A stretch of DNA of 64,000 bases from Flectobacillus longus (GTDB taxonomy: Bacteria > Bacteroidota > Bacteroidia > Cytophagales > Spirosomataceae): assembly GCF_030056705.1 (NCBI RefSeq), contig NZ_JASHIC010000014.1:1-64000 (forward strand), in the 5' to 3' direction. The translations under genes and the position numbers were made by a program. Each line of letters starts with the position of its first letter. Position 1 is the first letter of the stretch. The notes under the pieces are model-generated. The model was given only the letters and a program-made list of their open reading frames with translations, searched no databases and was not told where the DNA came from. Of this stretch, positions 17,540-27,580 are shown piece by piece.

Positions 17540-18274
17540 ATGCAGAAGAAGTGTATCCTTATTACAGGAGTATTAGGTGGTATAGGAAGTGCTATCGCAA
17601 AGATGTTTAAGGAAAATGATTACTACGTATATGGATTAGATATTCGCCATGCAGAAGTAGATTTTCTCGATAAACTACTAGTTTTTGATCTTCATAAGTT
17701 CTGTACTAATTCTGAATACAGAGAGCAGTACAAAGCTTATTTAGATAGTGAGTTACCTCGACTTGATGTTTTGGTCAATAACGCAGCAGTGCAGTTATTG
17801 GATAAACTTGATGATTTGAAGTTGGACGAATGGCAAGAAACACTCAATGTTAATTTAACAGGACCTTTACTCTTGAGTCAGATGTTTTTAAAACGTTTAG
17901 AATCGGTACAAGGTGCTATAGTTAATATAGGTAGTATTCACCAACAATTGACCAAACCTCGTTTTATTAGTTATGCTACTTCCAAAAGTGCACTGATTGG
18001 ACTAACAAAAGCCTTAGCTGTAGACTTGGAAGGACGTGTACGTGTAAATGCCATTAGTCCAGCAGCCATCCAGACCGAGATGCTTTTAGCTGGCTTTAAT
18101 GGTAACGAGGCAGCATTAGATGAATTAAGGAAAATACATCCAGTACAACGTATAGGATATCCTCAAGATGTAGCCAAATTAGTATTGTTTTTATCTTCTG
18201 AAAATTCAGGATTTATTCATGGTGCAAATTTGACACTTGATGGAGGGATTAGTTCTGTTTTAAAGGATTTGTAA
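17540..18274 (+). CDS. Short-chain dehydrogenase/reductase
   Basis: A 244-residue classical SDR. The cofactor motif is ITGVLGGIGSAIAKMF at the N-terminus, then NNAAV, the catalytic Ser in NIGSIHQQ, and YATSK as the YxxxK pair; the C-terminus IHGANLTLDGGISS is the usual family ending. It is 12 bases after the hydroxyacid dehydrogenase. It is likely to be the second redox step of the same pathway, acting on a sugar-acid intermediate. The substrate is not identifiable. Confidence 0.88.
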   Translation: MQKKCILITGVLGGIGSAIAKMFKENDYYVYGLDIRHAEVDFLDKLLVFDLHKFCTNSEYREQYKAYLDSELPRLDVLVNNAAVQLLDKLDDLKLDEWQETLNVNLTGPLLLSQMFLKRLESVQGAIVNIGSIHQQLTKPRFISYATSKSALIGLTKALAVDLEGRVRVNAISPAAIQTEMLLAGFNGNEAALDELRKIHPVQRIGYPQDVAKLVLFLSSENSGFIHGANLTLDGGISSVLKDL

Positions 18275-18286
18275 ATAGCAAGAAAT

Positions 18287-19471
18287 ATGAAGTATTTAAA
18301 TTTAATATATTTCTGCATGTTATGCTTTTCCGTTATAGGGCAAAACTCCGAAGAATTGGTGTTATCATCACGTTTCTTGCATCCAATTAATTCGAAAGAT
18401 ACTCTAAACACCATAAATCTAGTAAAAAAGCTAGGAGTCAAGAAAGTTGATTGGCTTTATTCAGATTCTGAAAGTGGATTGAAAGAACTTTCAAAATATG
18501 CAAGGTTTAGTTTAGCTATGAACCCCCAAGTCCCAGATTCAGGTCAATTCACAATAAAAGGACGTGTTCAGGATATTAATGGGAATAAGTTGAAAGCACC
18601 TTGGATGTCAAAATGGAAAATGAATAATCCATATTGGGGATGTGTAAATTCGCCTGTTTTTCAAGAGGTTTTTAAAAAGCGAGCTCAAGTATTGATTTCA
18701 TTAGGAGCTTATGGATTGGTTGTAGATGATGCAAGAATGAATGATCAAGCTGTAGAATGGGGGGGGTGTTTTTGTGAATATTGCATGGATGGTTTTACTA
18801 ATTTTTTAAGTACTAGCGGAGTTAATCTTCCTTATTTAAACTTTAATTACAAAGCATATTTGAAAGATATGAATAAAGTTGATTCGGTTTACCTTCTAGC
18901 TGAATTAAAAATGCAATTTAAGAAGTTTCAACATGAGTCTGTAGTTAAATTTATATCAAATTGGAGAGATGAAATTAAGAGTCAATGGCCAGATATTAAG
19001 CTATTCACAAATAATTATTTAGGAAGATGGACTGAAATTTACTCATTGTTTGATGGAGGAATTGCAGAAATTCGGAATAAAGATTTAACGGATTCATTTT
19101 TTTTGCAAAAGAGGAGTACATGTGATTCATTGAAAAAAGAGCAAACCTTTACATTAGCTTCAGATAACTTTTTGGATTATATTAATTTCTTCAATTTGTG
19201 TAAAAAGTATCATTTTAATGCTGTAGCTCCTTGGGATGTATTTGTGGGAAAAGGGAAAGAATCAAACAGTCGATACTTTATAGAGGATGATTTGCTCGAA
19301 GTAATTTTTTCAAACTTTAAAAATGATTGTACTTGGCAAATTGATAGTACAGAGAACTTAATTGTCAAAGCGACTCTGAGTGCGAGAAAAAATAGAAGAA
19401 ATACTAATAAACTTATAGTTTATTTTTCTAGTATCAACAATGAAATTAAACACTTTGAAATTATCAAGTAG
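18287..19471 (+). CDS. Secreted glycoside-hydrolase-like protein
   Basis: A 394-residue protein with a signal peptide (MKYLNLIYFCMLCFSVIGQN). The body resembles TIM-barrel hypothetical glycosidases related to GH42-like families: a beta-strand ending in LVVDDARMND, then WGGCFCEYCMDGFTNFL, which is the Cys-rich CxCxxC...F pattern seen after the acid/base region of such proteins. The catalytic residues are not certain. It sits 12 bases after the SDR gene and overlaps the flippase gene by 32 bases. In the middle of a polymer biosynthesis operon, a periplasmic or exported glycosidase would trim or cut the polymer; this role is inferred. Confidence 0.55.
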   Translation: MKYLNLIYFCMLCFSVIGQNSEELVLSSRFLHPINSKDTLNTINLVKKLGVKKVDWLYSDSESGLKELSKYARFSLAMNPQVPDSGQFTIKGRVQDINGNKLKAPWMSKWKMNNPYWGCVNSPVFQEVFKKRAQVLISLGAYGLVVDDARMNDQAVEWGGCFCEYCMDGFTNFLSTSGVNLPYLNFNYKAYLKDMNKVDSVYLLAELKMQFKKFQHESVVKFISNWRDEIKSQWPDIKLFTNNYLGRWTEIYSLFDGGIAEIRNKDLTDSFFLQKRSTCDSLKKEQTFTLASDNFLDYINFFNLCKKYHFNAVAPWDVFVGKGKESNSRYFIEDDLLEVIFSNFKNDCTWQIDSTENLIVKATLSARKNRRNTNKLIVYFSSINNEIKHFEIIK

Positions 19472-20855
19472 AATATTAAACTCCCCCACATTAATGACTT
19501 GGGCGAGTTTTGGATCAAAATCTTTAATAATAGTATTGATAACCCCTCTAATATTAAAAAAATATGATACCCATGATGTTAACTTTTGGTATTTCGTTTC
19601 ATTGTGGCTCACATTTTTGACATTATTTGATGGAGGGTTCGGAGCAACTTTTGTAAGAATGATTGCTTACAGGCTTAATATTTTTAATAACATTGGGAAT
19701 GTATTAGATATTAGTTATCAATTAAATATCTATCAATTAATGACAAGTGTTTATAAAATACTATGTTTGATAGCTTTCATAATTTTATCTACAGTTGGTA
19801 GTTTCCTTATTAAGGATACAGTAAATCACACACATAATCCAATTTTGTCTTGGATTACGTGGTGGGTATTTTGTTTATCTTTTGTTTTGCAATTATGGGG
19901 AAATGTTTATTTAAACCTTTTACAGGGTGCTAACCGAGTAGCATTAGTTCGAAGATGGGATGCGATATTTAATATAACCAATACAATAATAATTTCACTT
20001 GTATTACTCTTTATTAAGTGTGACATAGGCTACATAATATTGCTAAATCAATTTTGGTTGATTGTAGCAGTCCTAAGGAATTATTTTTTAACAAATAATA
20101 TCGTTTTTTCTTTAAAATCTAAAGTAATTGGAATAGAGAATGTAAACTATGATGGTGTGGATAAACATCAGGTATTATCTAGTGCAATTAAGAGTGGTGT
20201 TGGTATTCTATTTTCACAGGGAATAATTCAGGCTTCTGCGTTTATCCTACAACAAGTTGTTGACCCTAGAATTTTAAGTTCATATTTGATTAGTTTAAAT
20301 CTTTTGCAGAATATCAGAACTTTTACTCAAGCACCATTTTACAGTAGAATTCCTATTTATAGCATGCTATATAAAGATTCAAACATTATAAAGTTACGTG
20401 AGGAAACACAGAAAAGTACTAGATTAGTTTATCTTTTATTTACTTTTTCAATCGTTTTTTTCTATTTCTTTAGCAATGATATATTTCTGTTTTTAGGGAC
20501 AAAATCAAAGTTTATTTCATTAGATACTTGGTTATTACTTGGAATAGCTTTTTTAATTGAAAGATTTGGAGCAATGCATCTTCAAATTTATAGTACTTCA
20601 AATCATATTATTTGGCATTATTTAAATGGAATAAGCGGTACGATATTACTATTATCTTCTTTTCTACTTTATCCTACATTAGGGATAAATGCATTCCCAG
20701 TAGGTATGATTATAGGTTATTTGGCTTGCTATTCTTGGTATGCGCCATTTAAGTCATATCAATTAATGAATACGCAATTTATAAAATATGAATATTCAGG
20801 ATTTTTGCCTTCTCTTTTAGTACTTTTAATATTACTTATTAACCAAATTTCGTGA
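19440..20855 (+). CDS. Polysaccharide flippase (Wzx-like)
   Basis: A 471-residue integral membrane protein with about 12 hydrophobic segments and no large soluble domain, typical of the Wzx/MOP flippase fold. It would move lipid-linked repeat units across the inner membrane. The ATG at 19440 overlaps the preceding gene by 32 bases; an in-frame ATG at 19494 (MTWASFGSKSL) would remove the overlap and starts close to the first membrane helix, so either start is possible. The gene is strongly AT-rich with many Ile, Leu and Asn codons, like the following polymerase gene. Confidence 0.8.
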   Translation: MKLNTLKLSSRILNSPTLMTWASFGSKSLIIVLITPLILKKYDTHDVNFWYFVSLWLTFLTLFDGGFGATFVRMIAYRLNIFNNIGNVLDISYQLNIYQLMTSVYKILCLIAFIILSTVGSFLIKDTVNHTHNPILSWITWWVFCLSFVLQLWGNVYLNLLQGANRVALVRRWDAIFNITNTIIISLVLLFIKCDIGYIILLNQFWLIVAVLRNYFLTNNIVFSLKSKVIGIENVNYDGVDKHQVLSSAIKSGVGILFSQGIIQASAFILQQVVDPRILSSYLISLNLLQNIRTFTQAPFYSRIPIYSMLYKDSNIIKLREETQKSTRLVYLLFTFSIVFFYFFSNDIFLFLGTKSKFISLDTWLLLGIAFLIERFGAMHLQIYSTSNHIIWHYLNGISGTILLLSSFLLYPTLGINAFPVGMIIGYLACYSWYAPFKSYQLMNTQFIKYEYSGFLPSLLVLLILLINQIS

Positions 20856-20859
20856 TAGT

Positions 20860-21690
20860 ATGGAACAATTGTATGAAAAATATTTAACAGTTTCAACAAT
20901 CAATCATTACAAAGAGGGATTGAGACTTATTTTAGGTAAACTAAAATTTGATTTGTTGATAAATCAATATTTTGGAAACTTTCAAAAAATCAAAAAATTA
21001 AAAGATATACATAAAGGAAAAAAATGTGTAATACTTTGTAACGGTCCTTCATTAAATAATGTAGATTTTGAAATTTTAAAAGATTCTAATGTTATAACAA
21101 TCGGACTTAATAAAATTAACTTACTGTTTGAAAGAACTACCTTTAGACCAGATTACATAGCTTGTGTAAATCCTTTCGTATTAGAACAAAACAAGGATTT
21201 TTTTAGTACTACCTCCATACCCCTTTTTTTAGATTTTGCTGCATTTAAACAAGCGGGAATTAAATATAAGGATTTTAATAAAAATTCTCAATTACATTTA
21301 CTACATAGCTCCACCTTACATGGAAGATTTGCAGGAGATATTTCATCTTCTATCTGTCAAGGTTCTACAGTAACTTATGTAGCTCTGCAACTTGCTTTTC
21401 ATTTTGGTTTTCATGAAGTTACATTAGTTGGATGTGATCATAGTTTTGCAACTAAAGGAACTCCAAATAAAACAATTAAACTTGAGTCTCACGATAATAA
21501 CCATTTTGATCCAAATTATTTTTCCACAAAAGATAATTGGCAACTTCCAGATTTATTAAGCTCGGAGTATCATTATCAGGTAGCTAGAGAAACATACATG
21601 AATGCAGGAAGAAAAATATTTAATTCAACAGATGGTGGATTACTTGAGATTTTCGAAAGAAAGAGTTTGAAAGAATTTCTAAAAGACTAA
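20860..21690 (+). CDS. DUF115 / GT42-like putative glycosyltransferase
   Basis: A 276-residue protein. The segment [20 protein letters not shown] followed by [10 protein letters not shown] and [10 protein letters not shown] matches the DUF115 (MptE-like) and GT42 sialyltransferase arrangement: a CMP-binding (C/G)NGPSL loop then a short Asn-rich segment. Near residue 165, [19 protein letters not shown] then [11 protein letters not shown] matches the GT42 pattern TSGVYMxxxAxxxGYxxIxLxGxDF. GT42 enzymes transfer sugars from CMP donors. With a cytidylyltransferase in the same locus, it is the best candidate for using the CMP-activated acid. It starts 4 bases after the flippase gene. Confidence 0.6.
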   Translation: MEQLYEKYLTVSTINHYKEGLRLILGKLKFDLLINQYFGNFQKIKKLKDIHKGKKCVILCNGPSLNNVDFEILKDSNVITIGLNKINLLFERTTFRPDYIACVNPFVLEQNKDFFSTTSIPLFLDFAAFKQAGIKYKDFNKNSQLHLLHSSTLHGRFAGDISSSICQGSTVTYVALQLAFHFGFHEVTLVGCDHSFATKGTPNKTIKLESHDNNHFDPNYFSTKDNWQLPDLLSSEYHYQVARETYMNAGRKIFNSTDGGLLEIFERKSLKEFLKD

Positions 21691-21701
21691 CTACTTTTCA
21701 T

Positions 21702-22223
21702 ATGAAATTTGTTTTCTTATATATAATAGTAAGGTTTATTTCTAAATTACCTTTTCATACTTTACGAATTACATTATTACGAATATTAGGAGCTAAGATA
21801 GGTAATAATGTAGGTCTGTATAGAGGCTTTGAAGTAAGAAGCCCAAACAAACTTATAATTGGTAATAGTTCAATAATTGGTCATGACTGTATTCTAGATG
21901 CGAGAAAAGGTTTAACTATTCATGAAAATGTAAATATTAGTTCTCAGGCAATAATTTGGACACTTCACCATGACGTTCAAAGTTTAGACTTTAGAGAAGT
22001 TGGTGCACCTGTTATTATAGAAGACTATGTGTGGATATGCTCTAGGGCAATAATACTTCCAGGAGTTAAAATAGGGAAAGGGGCTGTTGTCGCTGCTGGT
22101 GCTGTAGTTTCATCTGATGTTGAGCCATTTACAATCGTAGGTGGCGTCCCTGCAAAAAAAATTGGTGTAAGAAATCACGAACTTATTTATAATCTTGGAG
22201 AAAGCATCGCTCCAATCATTTGA
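21702..22223 (+). CDS. Left-handed beta-helix acyltransferase (WcaF/CysE-type)
   Basis: A 173-residue protein with a hexapeptide-repeat core: [28 protein letters not shown], then [20 protein letters not shown] and [16 protein letters not shown]. The end [12 protein letters not shown] is the usual closing motif of O-acetyltransferases. A membrane-proximal hydrophobic start ([16 protein letters not shown]) suggests attachment to the membrane. It probably O-acetylates a sugar of the repeat unit using acetyl-CoA. It overlaps the following polymerase gene by 4 bases. Confidence 0.88.
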   Translation: MKFVFLYIIVRFISKLPFHTLRITLLRILGAKIGNNVGLYRGFEVRSPNKLIIGNSSIIGHDCILDARKGLTIHENVNISSQAIIWTLHHDVQSLDFREVGAPVIIEDYVWICSRAIILPGVKIGKGAVVAAGAVVSSDVEPFTIVGGVPAKKIGVRNHELIYNLGESIAPII

Positions 22224-23584
22224 TAAATCTGGTAAGAACTAGATTTAATCATCCTCGAAGTACTCAAGTAAAGACAAAAATAATAAAATATATGGTTTTC
22301 GATGCACTTACTGTTTTCCTAATATTACTCCATAGCTCATCTTTGGGGAAATTGATAATCTTAAAGGTTATAATGAATACATGTTTGATTTACAGAGTTT
22401 TGGGTGAATCAACGAAAATAGTAAGTTTTATTAAATACAAAGGAAATAGAACAATTGTGTATTTAATGGTACTCTTCATTATATCGTTATTACGTACAAC
22501 CAACCCCAATACCGATATAGTAAATATTGGTTACAAGTTACTTACGACATTTCTTGTTTTTTTGTATGTGATTGCAATATGTTCTCGTTACATTATGTAT
22601 GGTAGATATGAAGAAGTTCAAATGTTGTTACAGAAAGTAGCAATTTATCCTTTTATTTTATTCTGCTTAATCAATTTAGCTTTGTATTTCTTACAAATAA
22701 AAATTGATGATTCAGAAGTTACAAGTTATCAAGAAGCTGGACCTGCCTTATTACTATCAAAATTTGGGATAGAGATGCTTCGAGTAAAATTTCCTTTAGT
22801 GACTGGATATAATACTTTTGCCGCATTAGTTGGGCTAGTATTTTTATTGCAAGTTTTGATAACAATATTTAACCCTTTTTCATTAGTAAAAATATTTTGT
22901 TGTACCGTCTTATTATGCACTCTTGTACCAATTGACTCTAGGGTATCAATATTTGTTCCTCTAATTATAATATGTTTGACATTCATTTTTAAGAAAATTA
23001 GCTCACCCTTTATTTGTAATTTATATTCTACGGTTCCATATATTTATTTTATATTTCCAATAATGCTTGTTTCAATATTCCCACTCCTAACTGGAAATAT
23101 TGCTGATGTACAAAGAGAAGATGATTCTGAATTCATTAGGTTTACCATCTGGGCAATTTCACTGAAGGTATTTGCTGCTTTCGATATTTATCATCTTATA
23201 GGATATGGAGAATTTGGTCATTATGGTTCAAATGCCTCTAAGCAGTGGGCAAGTATTTTTACATCTTGGACTAACAATAATTTAATTACAACACATAATT
23301 CAGTTTTTTCAATTTTGTTTGATATGGGCTATATTGGACTTATTATCTTTATAAAATTGAATTTTGAAATTACCTCAAAAGTTAGAAAATATTTTCCAGT
23401 ACTTAGAGAAGTTGCATTTATTGTTGGAGGTATTGTTTTATTCTGTAGTATAGTAGGAAGTACAGAAAGCTTAATCGGGTTCTATTTTCCGAATTTTTTG
23501 ATGTACTTCTTCTTTGTAATTGTAGCATTTTTCCAGGTTTTATCAATATTGAAAGAAAAAAAAGTCTATAATTCACATATATAA
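22220..23584 (+). CDS. O-antigen/exopolysaccharide polymerase (Wzy-like)
   Basis: A 454-residue membrane protein with about 10-12 hydrophobic segments and a larger loop near residues 295-355 ([19 protein letters not shown] through [18 protein letters not shown]), the usual place of the catalytic periplasmic loop in Wzy and O-antigen ligase proteins. The motif [19 protein letters not shown] is typical (HNxxL near a late helix). The start at 22220 is TTG and overlaps the previous stop; the first ATG is at 22292 and still precedes the first helix, so the start is uncertain. It polymerises repeat units in the periplasm. Confidence 0.75.
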   Translation: MINLVRTRFNHPRSTQVKTKIIKYMVFDALTVFLILLHSSSLGKLIILKVIMNTCLIYRVLGESTKIVSFIKYKGNRTIVYLMVLFIISLLRTTNPNTDIVNIGYKLLTTFLVFLYVIAICSRYIMYGRYEEVQMLLQKVAIYPFILFCLINLALYFLQIKIDDSEVTSYQEAGPALLLSKFGIEMLRVKFPLVTGYNTFAALVGLVFLLQVLITIFNPFSLVKIFCCTVLLCTLVPIDSRVSIFVPLIIICLTFIFKKISSPFICNLYSTVPYIYFIFPIMLVSIFPLLTGNIADVQREDDSEFIRFTIWAISLKVFAAFDIYHLIGYGEFGHYGSNASKQWASIFTSWTNNNLITTHNSVFSILFDMGYIGLIIFIKLNFEITSKVRKYFPVLREVAFIVGGIVLFCSIVGSTESLIGFYFPNFLMYFFFVIVAFFQVLSILKEKKVYNSHI

Positions 23585-23600
23585 ACTTAAAATTAATTTT

Positions 23601-24377
23601 ATGGATAAGAATCCCAAAATTTCAATAATAACAGCAACCTTTAATTCAGGGAGAACACTAGAAAAATCAATTTTAAGTGTTATAAATCAAGGGTATTCAA
23701 ACTTTGAATATGTAATTATAGATGGAGGGTCAAAAGACAATACCTTAAGTATAATAGAAAAATACGAAGACAAAATAACCTATTGGTTAAGCGAGCCAGA
23801 TAAAGGGATTTATGATGCTTGGAATAAAGGCGTGAAGAAGGCTACTGGGGATTGGATTTTGTTTTTAGGTTCAGATGATTATTTGACTTCAAATTGTTTA
23901 GTTGATTATGTAAATTTTATTAATTCGCATAATACTCAAAATTCCTTATTAATATCTTCAAAATTGGAATTAATAGATGCGCAAGGAAATTATCTACGTA
24001 CTATAGGTTGGGCATGGAAGTGGAGTAAATTTCAAAAAATCAATATGCTTGCTCATCCAGGGGCATTACATTCAAAAAAAATATTTGAAAAGTATGGACT
24101 ATTCGATACATCTTATAAGGTTTGTGGTGATTATGAGCTTTTATTGAGACCGGGTCAAAGTTTAAATGGTCTGTATTTTAATTCTGTTAGCGTGTTAATG
24201 ACTGAAGGTGGAGCAAGTTACGAACCTAAAATATTTTTGGAACATCGGAAAGCGTGCATAAAAACTGGAAAACTTCATCCATTAATTGCAAATTATTATT
24301 TTATACTACAGTTTACAAAAACTTTTATTAAAAATAAGTTTAAAAAATTAGGTATCAATCTATTTCTCAGAAAGTAA
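23601..24377 (+). CDS. Family 2 glycosyltransferase
   Basis: A 258-residue GT-A enzyme. PKISIITATFNSGRTLEKSI and YVIIDGGSKDNTLSIIEKY form the donor-binding half. SEPDKGIYDAWNKGVKKATG and LFLGSDDYL carry the DxD-like acidic motif (SDD). This is the compact WcaA/WbbD-like type common in exopolysaccharide clusters. Its stop overlaps the start of the next glycosyltransferase (TAATG), so they are translationally coupled. Donor specificity is unknown. Confidence 0.9.
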   Translation: MDKNPKISIITATFNSGRTLEKSILSVINQGYSNFEYVIIDGGSKDNTLSIIEKYEDKITYWLSEPDKGIYDAWNKGVKKATGDWILFLGSDDYLTSNCLVDYVNFINSHNTQNSLLISSKLELIDAQGNYLRTIGWAWKWSKFQKINMLAHPGALHSKKIFEKYGLFDTSYKVCGDYELLLRPGQSLNGLYFNSVSVLMTEGGASYEPKIFLEHRKACIKTGKLHPLIANYYFILQFTKTFIKNKFKKLGINLFLRK

Positions 24378-25438
24378 TGATCGTAGTAAATTGTAGGTTT
24401 TTATCTCAAAAAATCACCGGAGTTCAACGGTTTGCAATTGAAATTTGCAAACAGTTGAAATCCATATATCCTAATGTGCTTTTTGTTGCACCTTTCGATA
24501 TAATACACCCTGAGGTTGCTGAATTATTAGCAATTAAGATTATAGGTAGGTTTAAAGGACAAATTTGGGAGCAGTTTGAATTACCAATATTTCTAGATTC
24601 TTTAAACAATCCAATATTGTTAAATTTAACAAACACTGCTCCGCTTTTATATAATAACAATATTGTTACAATTCATGATGTAGCTTACCTAGTATACCCT
24701 AACGCCTACTCAAAAAAATTTCTACTTTGGTACAAGTTTATGGTTCCAAAACTCCTTTCTAAGGCGAAACATGTATTTACAGTAAGTGAATTTTCTAAGA
24801 AGGAAATTAACAAATATTATTCTACCGATTTAAAAAGAATTAGTGTTCTTTATAATGCTGTAAACGAGGAGTTTCAATGCCATAGTTATACAGGAATCAT
24901 TAATGAAAAACCATATTTTTTGGCTTTATCATCATTGAGCGAACGTAAAAATTTAATATCTCTATTTAAGGCCTTTAATTTGGTTAAAGAAACAGTTGAT
25001 AATTTAGAGCTATTAATAATTGGAGACCTTTCGACGAATAGCTTTGCTCAATTAGATATTTCGGAATTTATTAACAGAAAAGATATTCGATTTATCGGAA
25101 GGGTTTCAGATCAAAAGATTATTGAATATTATTCTGGGGCATTAGCTTTTGTTTTTCCATCTTTTTATGAAGGTTTTGGAATACCTCCGTTAGAAGCACA
25201 AGCTTGTGGCTGCCCAGTCATTGTTTCAAAGGAAACTTCATTGCCAGAAATTTTTCTCAATAGTGCACTTTATTGTAATCCACACAGTATCGAAGATATC
25301 GCAAGTTCGATGCTAAAAATATTAAATATCGAACAAAGAGAGCGTCTAATAGAATCTGGAAATGTGAATATAAAACGTTTTTCTTGGAAAGAAAGTACAC
25401 TACAATTGCTTAAAATTATAGAAACAGTAAATAGCTAA
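24377..25438 (+). CDS. Family 4 glycosyltransferase
   Basis: A 353-residue GT-B enzyme. The N-terminal half has the acceptor domain with TIHDVAYLVYPNAYS and VFTVSEFSKKEI. The C-terminal half has the family signature FVFPSFYEGFGIPPLEAQAC with the paired Glu residues (EGFGIPPLE) and GCPVIVSKETSLPEIF. This matches the WbdA-like mannosyltransferase group that uses GDP-mannose, which manC in this locus would supply. It follows a GT2 gene with a TAATG overlap. Confidence 0.9.
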   Translation: MIVVNCRFLSQKITGVQRFAIEICKQLKSIYPNVLFVAPFDIIHPEVAELLAIKIIGRFKGQIWEQFELPIFLDSLNNPILLNLTNTAPLLYNNNIVTIHDVAYLVYPNAYSKKFLLWYKFMVPKLLSKAKHVFTVSEFSKKEINKYYSTDLKRISVLYNAVNEEFQCHSYTGIINEKPYFLALSSLSERKNLISLFKAFNLVKETVDNLELLIIGDLSTNSFAQLDISEFINRKDIRFIGRVSDQKIIEYYSGALAFVFPSFYEGFGIPPLEAQACGCPVIVSKETSLPEIFLNSALYCNPHSIEDIASSMLKILNIEQRERLIESGNVNIKRFSWKESTLQLLKIIETVNS

Positions 25439-25484
25439 TTTACAAGAATTAATGATTTTGATAAGCGTTTTTTAGAAATTACAT

Positions 25485-26576
25485 ATGAGAAAAACATTAG
25501 TAGTAGATTGGCTAGATTTGTATGGTGGAGCTGAAAAAGTAATAGCTGTGTTATACGAAGAGCTTAAGTTTGAAGAAATTTGGTGCTTGATTGATATTAT
25601 GAGTCAATCTGAAAAAAACAGGTTGTTTGGTACTCCAAATGTTACAATAAAACAAACTTCTCTTCGAATTTTTGGTAAACGATTTAGATTTATTTTTCCT
25701 TTATTTCCATTCTTTCTGGAACAGATAAAAGTCGATTCTAAATCTGAGATTATAGTTAGTTCTTCACACACAGCAACTAAAGGAATTAATAAAACTTCAG
25801 ATTCCCAAATACATATATGTTATATTCAACAAAGGAATTTAATGTATGTATGGGAGGATTACGAACGTAAGCTATTTTTTAAAAAATTAGCATTTTTATT
25901 AAGACCAGCTCTTAAGTTGATTGAAAAAAAAGATTATCAGCTAGCTCAAAATCCAGATTTTATGATAGCGAACTCTAGATTTGTTCAAAATTGGCTTAAG
26001 AAAAGATATAATAGAGAATCCTATTTAGTTTACCCACCTGTAGATATTGAAGGATTTCAATTCAATGCAATCAAAGAGGATTACTATGTAACTGTAGGTC
26101 GATTCGCTATCAAGAAAAGATTTGATTTAATAATTAAAGCTTTCAATCATCTTGGTAAACGATTAATTGTTATTGGAGATGGTGAATTGAATACTGAATT
26201 GAGACTAATGGCTTCTTCCAATATTGAATTTACAGGTTTCTTACCTAGTGATGAAGTTGCTGAAGTTATTAGTAAAGCAAAAGGCTTTGTTTTTGCTGCG
26301 CTTGAAGATTTTGGAATAGCTCCAGTTGAAGCTCAGGCTTGTGGAACTCCTGTCATTTGTCTTGGACAAGGCGGTACAGCAGAAACTGTTCAGCATAAAG
26401 AAACAGGATATTTATTTCATGAGCAAAGTGTTGTGTCCATATGTGATGCTGTCGTGGAGTTTGAAAAGTTAGTATTTGATCCCTATACAATTAGGAAGAA
26501 TGCAGAAAGATTTTCAGTTGCTAGATTTAAGGTTGAAATACAAGATGTAATTAATAAAGCTATTAATAATAGATAA
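25485..26576 (+). CDS. Family 4 glycosyltransferase
   Basis: A 363-residue GT-B enzyme. The N-terminal segment [20 protein letters not shown] is the Gly-rich start (GGAE) of WbaZ-type mannosyl- or related transferases. The C-terminal half has [20 protein letters not shown] and [20 protein letters not shown] with ExxxxPxE in the form EDFGIAPVE. It ends in TAATG overlap with fcl. GDP-mannose or GDP-fucose is the plausible donor because GDP-sugar genes follow directly; this is not proven. Confidence 0.88.
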   Translation: MRKTLVVDWLDLYGGAEKVIAVLYEELKFEEIWCLIDIMSQSEKNRLFGTPNVTIKQTSLRIFGKRFRFIFPLFPFFLEQIKVDSKSEIIVSSSHTATKGINKTSDSQIHICYIQQRNLMYVWEDYERKLFFKKLAFLLRPALKLIEKKDYQLAQNPDFMIANSRFVQNWLKKRYNRESYLVYPPVDIEGFQFNAIKEDYYVTVGRFAIKKRFDLIIKAFNHLGKRLIVIGDGELNTELRLMASSNIEFTGFLPSDEVAEVISKAKGFVFAALEDFGIAPVEAQACGTPVICLGQGGTAETVQHKETGYLFHEQSVVSICDAVVEFEKLVFDPYTIRKNAERFSVARFKVEIQDVINKAINNR

Positions 26577-27517
26577 TGAATCAGGAAAGTAAAATATATA
26601 TAGCGGGACATCGTGGTATGGTGGGCTCTGCAATTATGAGAAATTTGGAAAAGTCTGGTTTTATGAATATTCTAACCAGAACTTCAAAAGATCTTGATTT
26701 GAGAAATCAGTTAGCAGTTAGAGACTTTTTTGAGGCAGAAAAGCCTGACTATGTATTTTTAGCTGCGGCAAAGGTTGGTGGAATTGTCGCAAACAATACT
26801 TATCGAGCTGATTTTATTTATGAAAATTTGGCTATTCAAAATAATATTATCCATAATGCGTATCTAAGTGGAGTGAAGAAGTTGATGTTTTTGGGATCGT
26901 CTTGTATCTATCCTAAATTAGCTCCTCAACCTTTGAAGGAAGAGTATCTATTAACTGGAACGTTAGAGCATACGAATGAGCCTTATGCCATCGCCAAAAT
27001 CGCTGGTATTAAAATGTGTGAGGCATATAGAGCTCAATATGGATGTGATTTTATCTCTGTCATGCCTACTAATTTGTATGGGCCTAATGATAATTATGAC
27101 CTTGAGAAGTCACATGTATTACCTGCCATGATTCGTAAGTTCCATGAGGCAAAAAATCAATGTTTACCGAATGTTATACTTTGGGGAACAGGTTCTCCGA
27201 TGCGGGAGTTTTTGCATGCAGACGACTTAGCTGCAGCGTGTTTGTATTTGATGGAGAATTATAGTGAATCTGAATTAGTAAATGTAGGAACAGGTGTTGA
27301 TGTTACTATTAAAGAACTGGCGGAAACAGTCAGGGAAATTGTAGGGTTTGAGGGTGATATCGTATGGGATACTACTAAACCTGACGGAACTCCACGTAAG
27401 TTAATGGATGTATCAAAACTCCATAACGCAGGCTGGAGACATACGATTGATTTAAAAGAAGGTATTGCGTTAGCTTATAATGATTTCCTTGTAAATCATA
27501 GCTCCTTAAGATTATAA
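26576..27517 (+). CDS. fcl: GDP-L-fucose synthase
   Basis: A 313-residue extended SDR, the normal length. The cofactor motif is [16 protein letters not shown], followed by [11 protein letters not shown], the catalytic segment [19 protein letters not shown], and [11 protein letters not shown] (YxxxK). [12 protein letters not shown] is also diagnostic. It converts GDP-4-keto-6-deoxy-D-mannose to GDP-L-fucose by epimerisation and NADPH reduction. It overlaps the upstream glycosyltransferase by one base and lies 63 bases before gmd, which makes its substrate. The order fcl-gmd is the reverse of the usual E. coli order. Confidence 0.95.
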   Translation: MNQESKIYIAGHRGMVGSAIMRNLEKSGFMNILTRTSKDLDLRNQLAVRDFFEAEKPDYVFLAAAKVGGIVANNTYRADFIYENLAIQNNIIHNAYLSGVKKLMFLGSSCIYPKLAPQPLKEEYLLTGTLEHTNEPYAIAKIAGIKMCEAYRAQYGCDFISVMPTNLYGPNDNYDLEKSHVLPAMIRKFHEAKNQCLPNVILWGTGSPMREFLHADDLAAACLYLMENYSESELVNVGTGVDVTIKELAETVREIVGFEGDIVWDTTKPDGTPRKLMDVSKLHNAGWRHTIDLKEGIALAYNDFLVNHSSLRL

Positions 27518-27580
27518 TTCTTCATTTCTTGCTATTCTTAATACATGGTTTATTGTATAGAGAATTAATTTTAATATAAT

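Noticed and set aside
18287-20855. Frameshift joining the glycosidase-like and flippase frames
   Set aside because: The two frames overlap by 32 bases but each has a full domain of its own kind with a sensible start, so ordinary gene overlap explains it.
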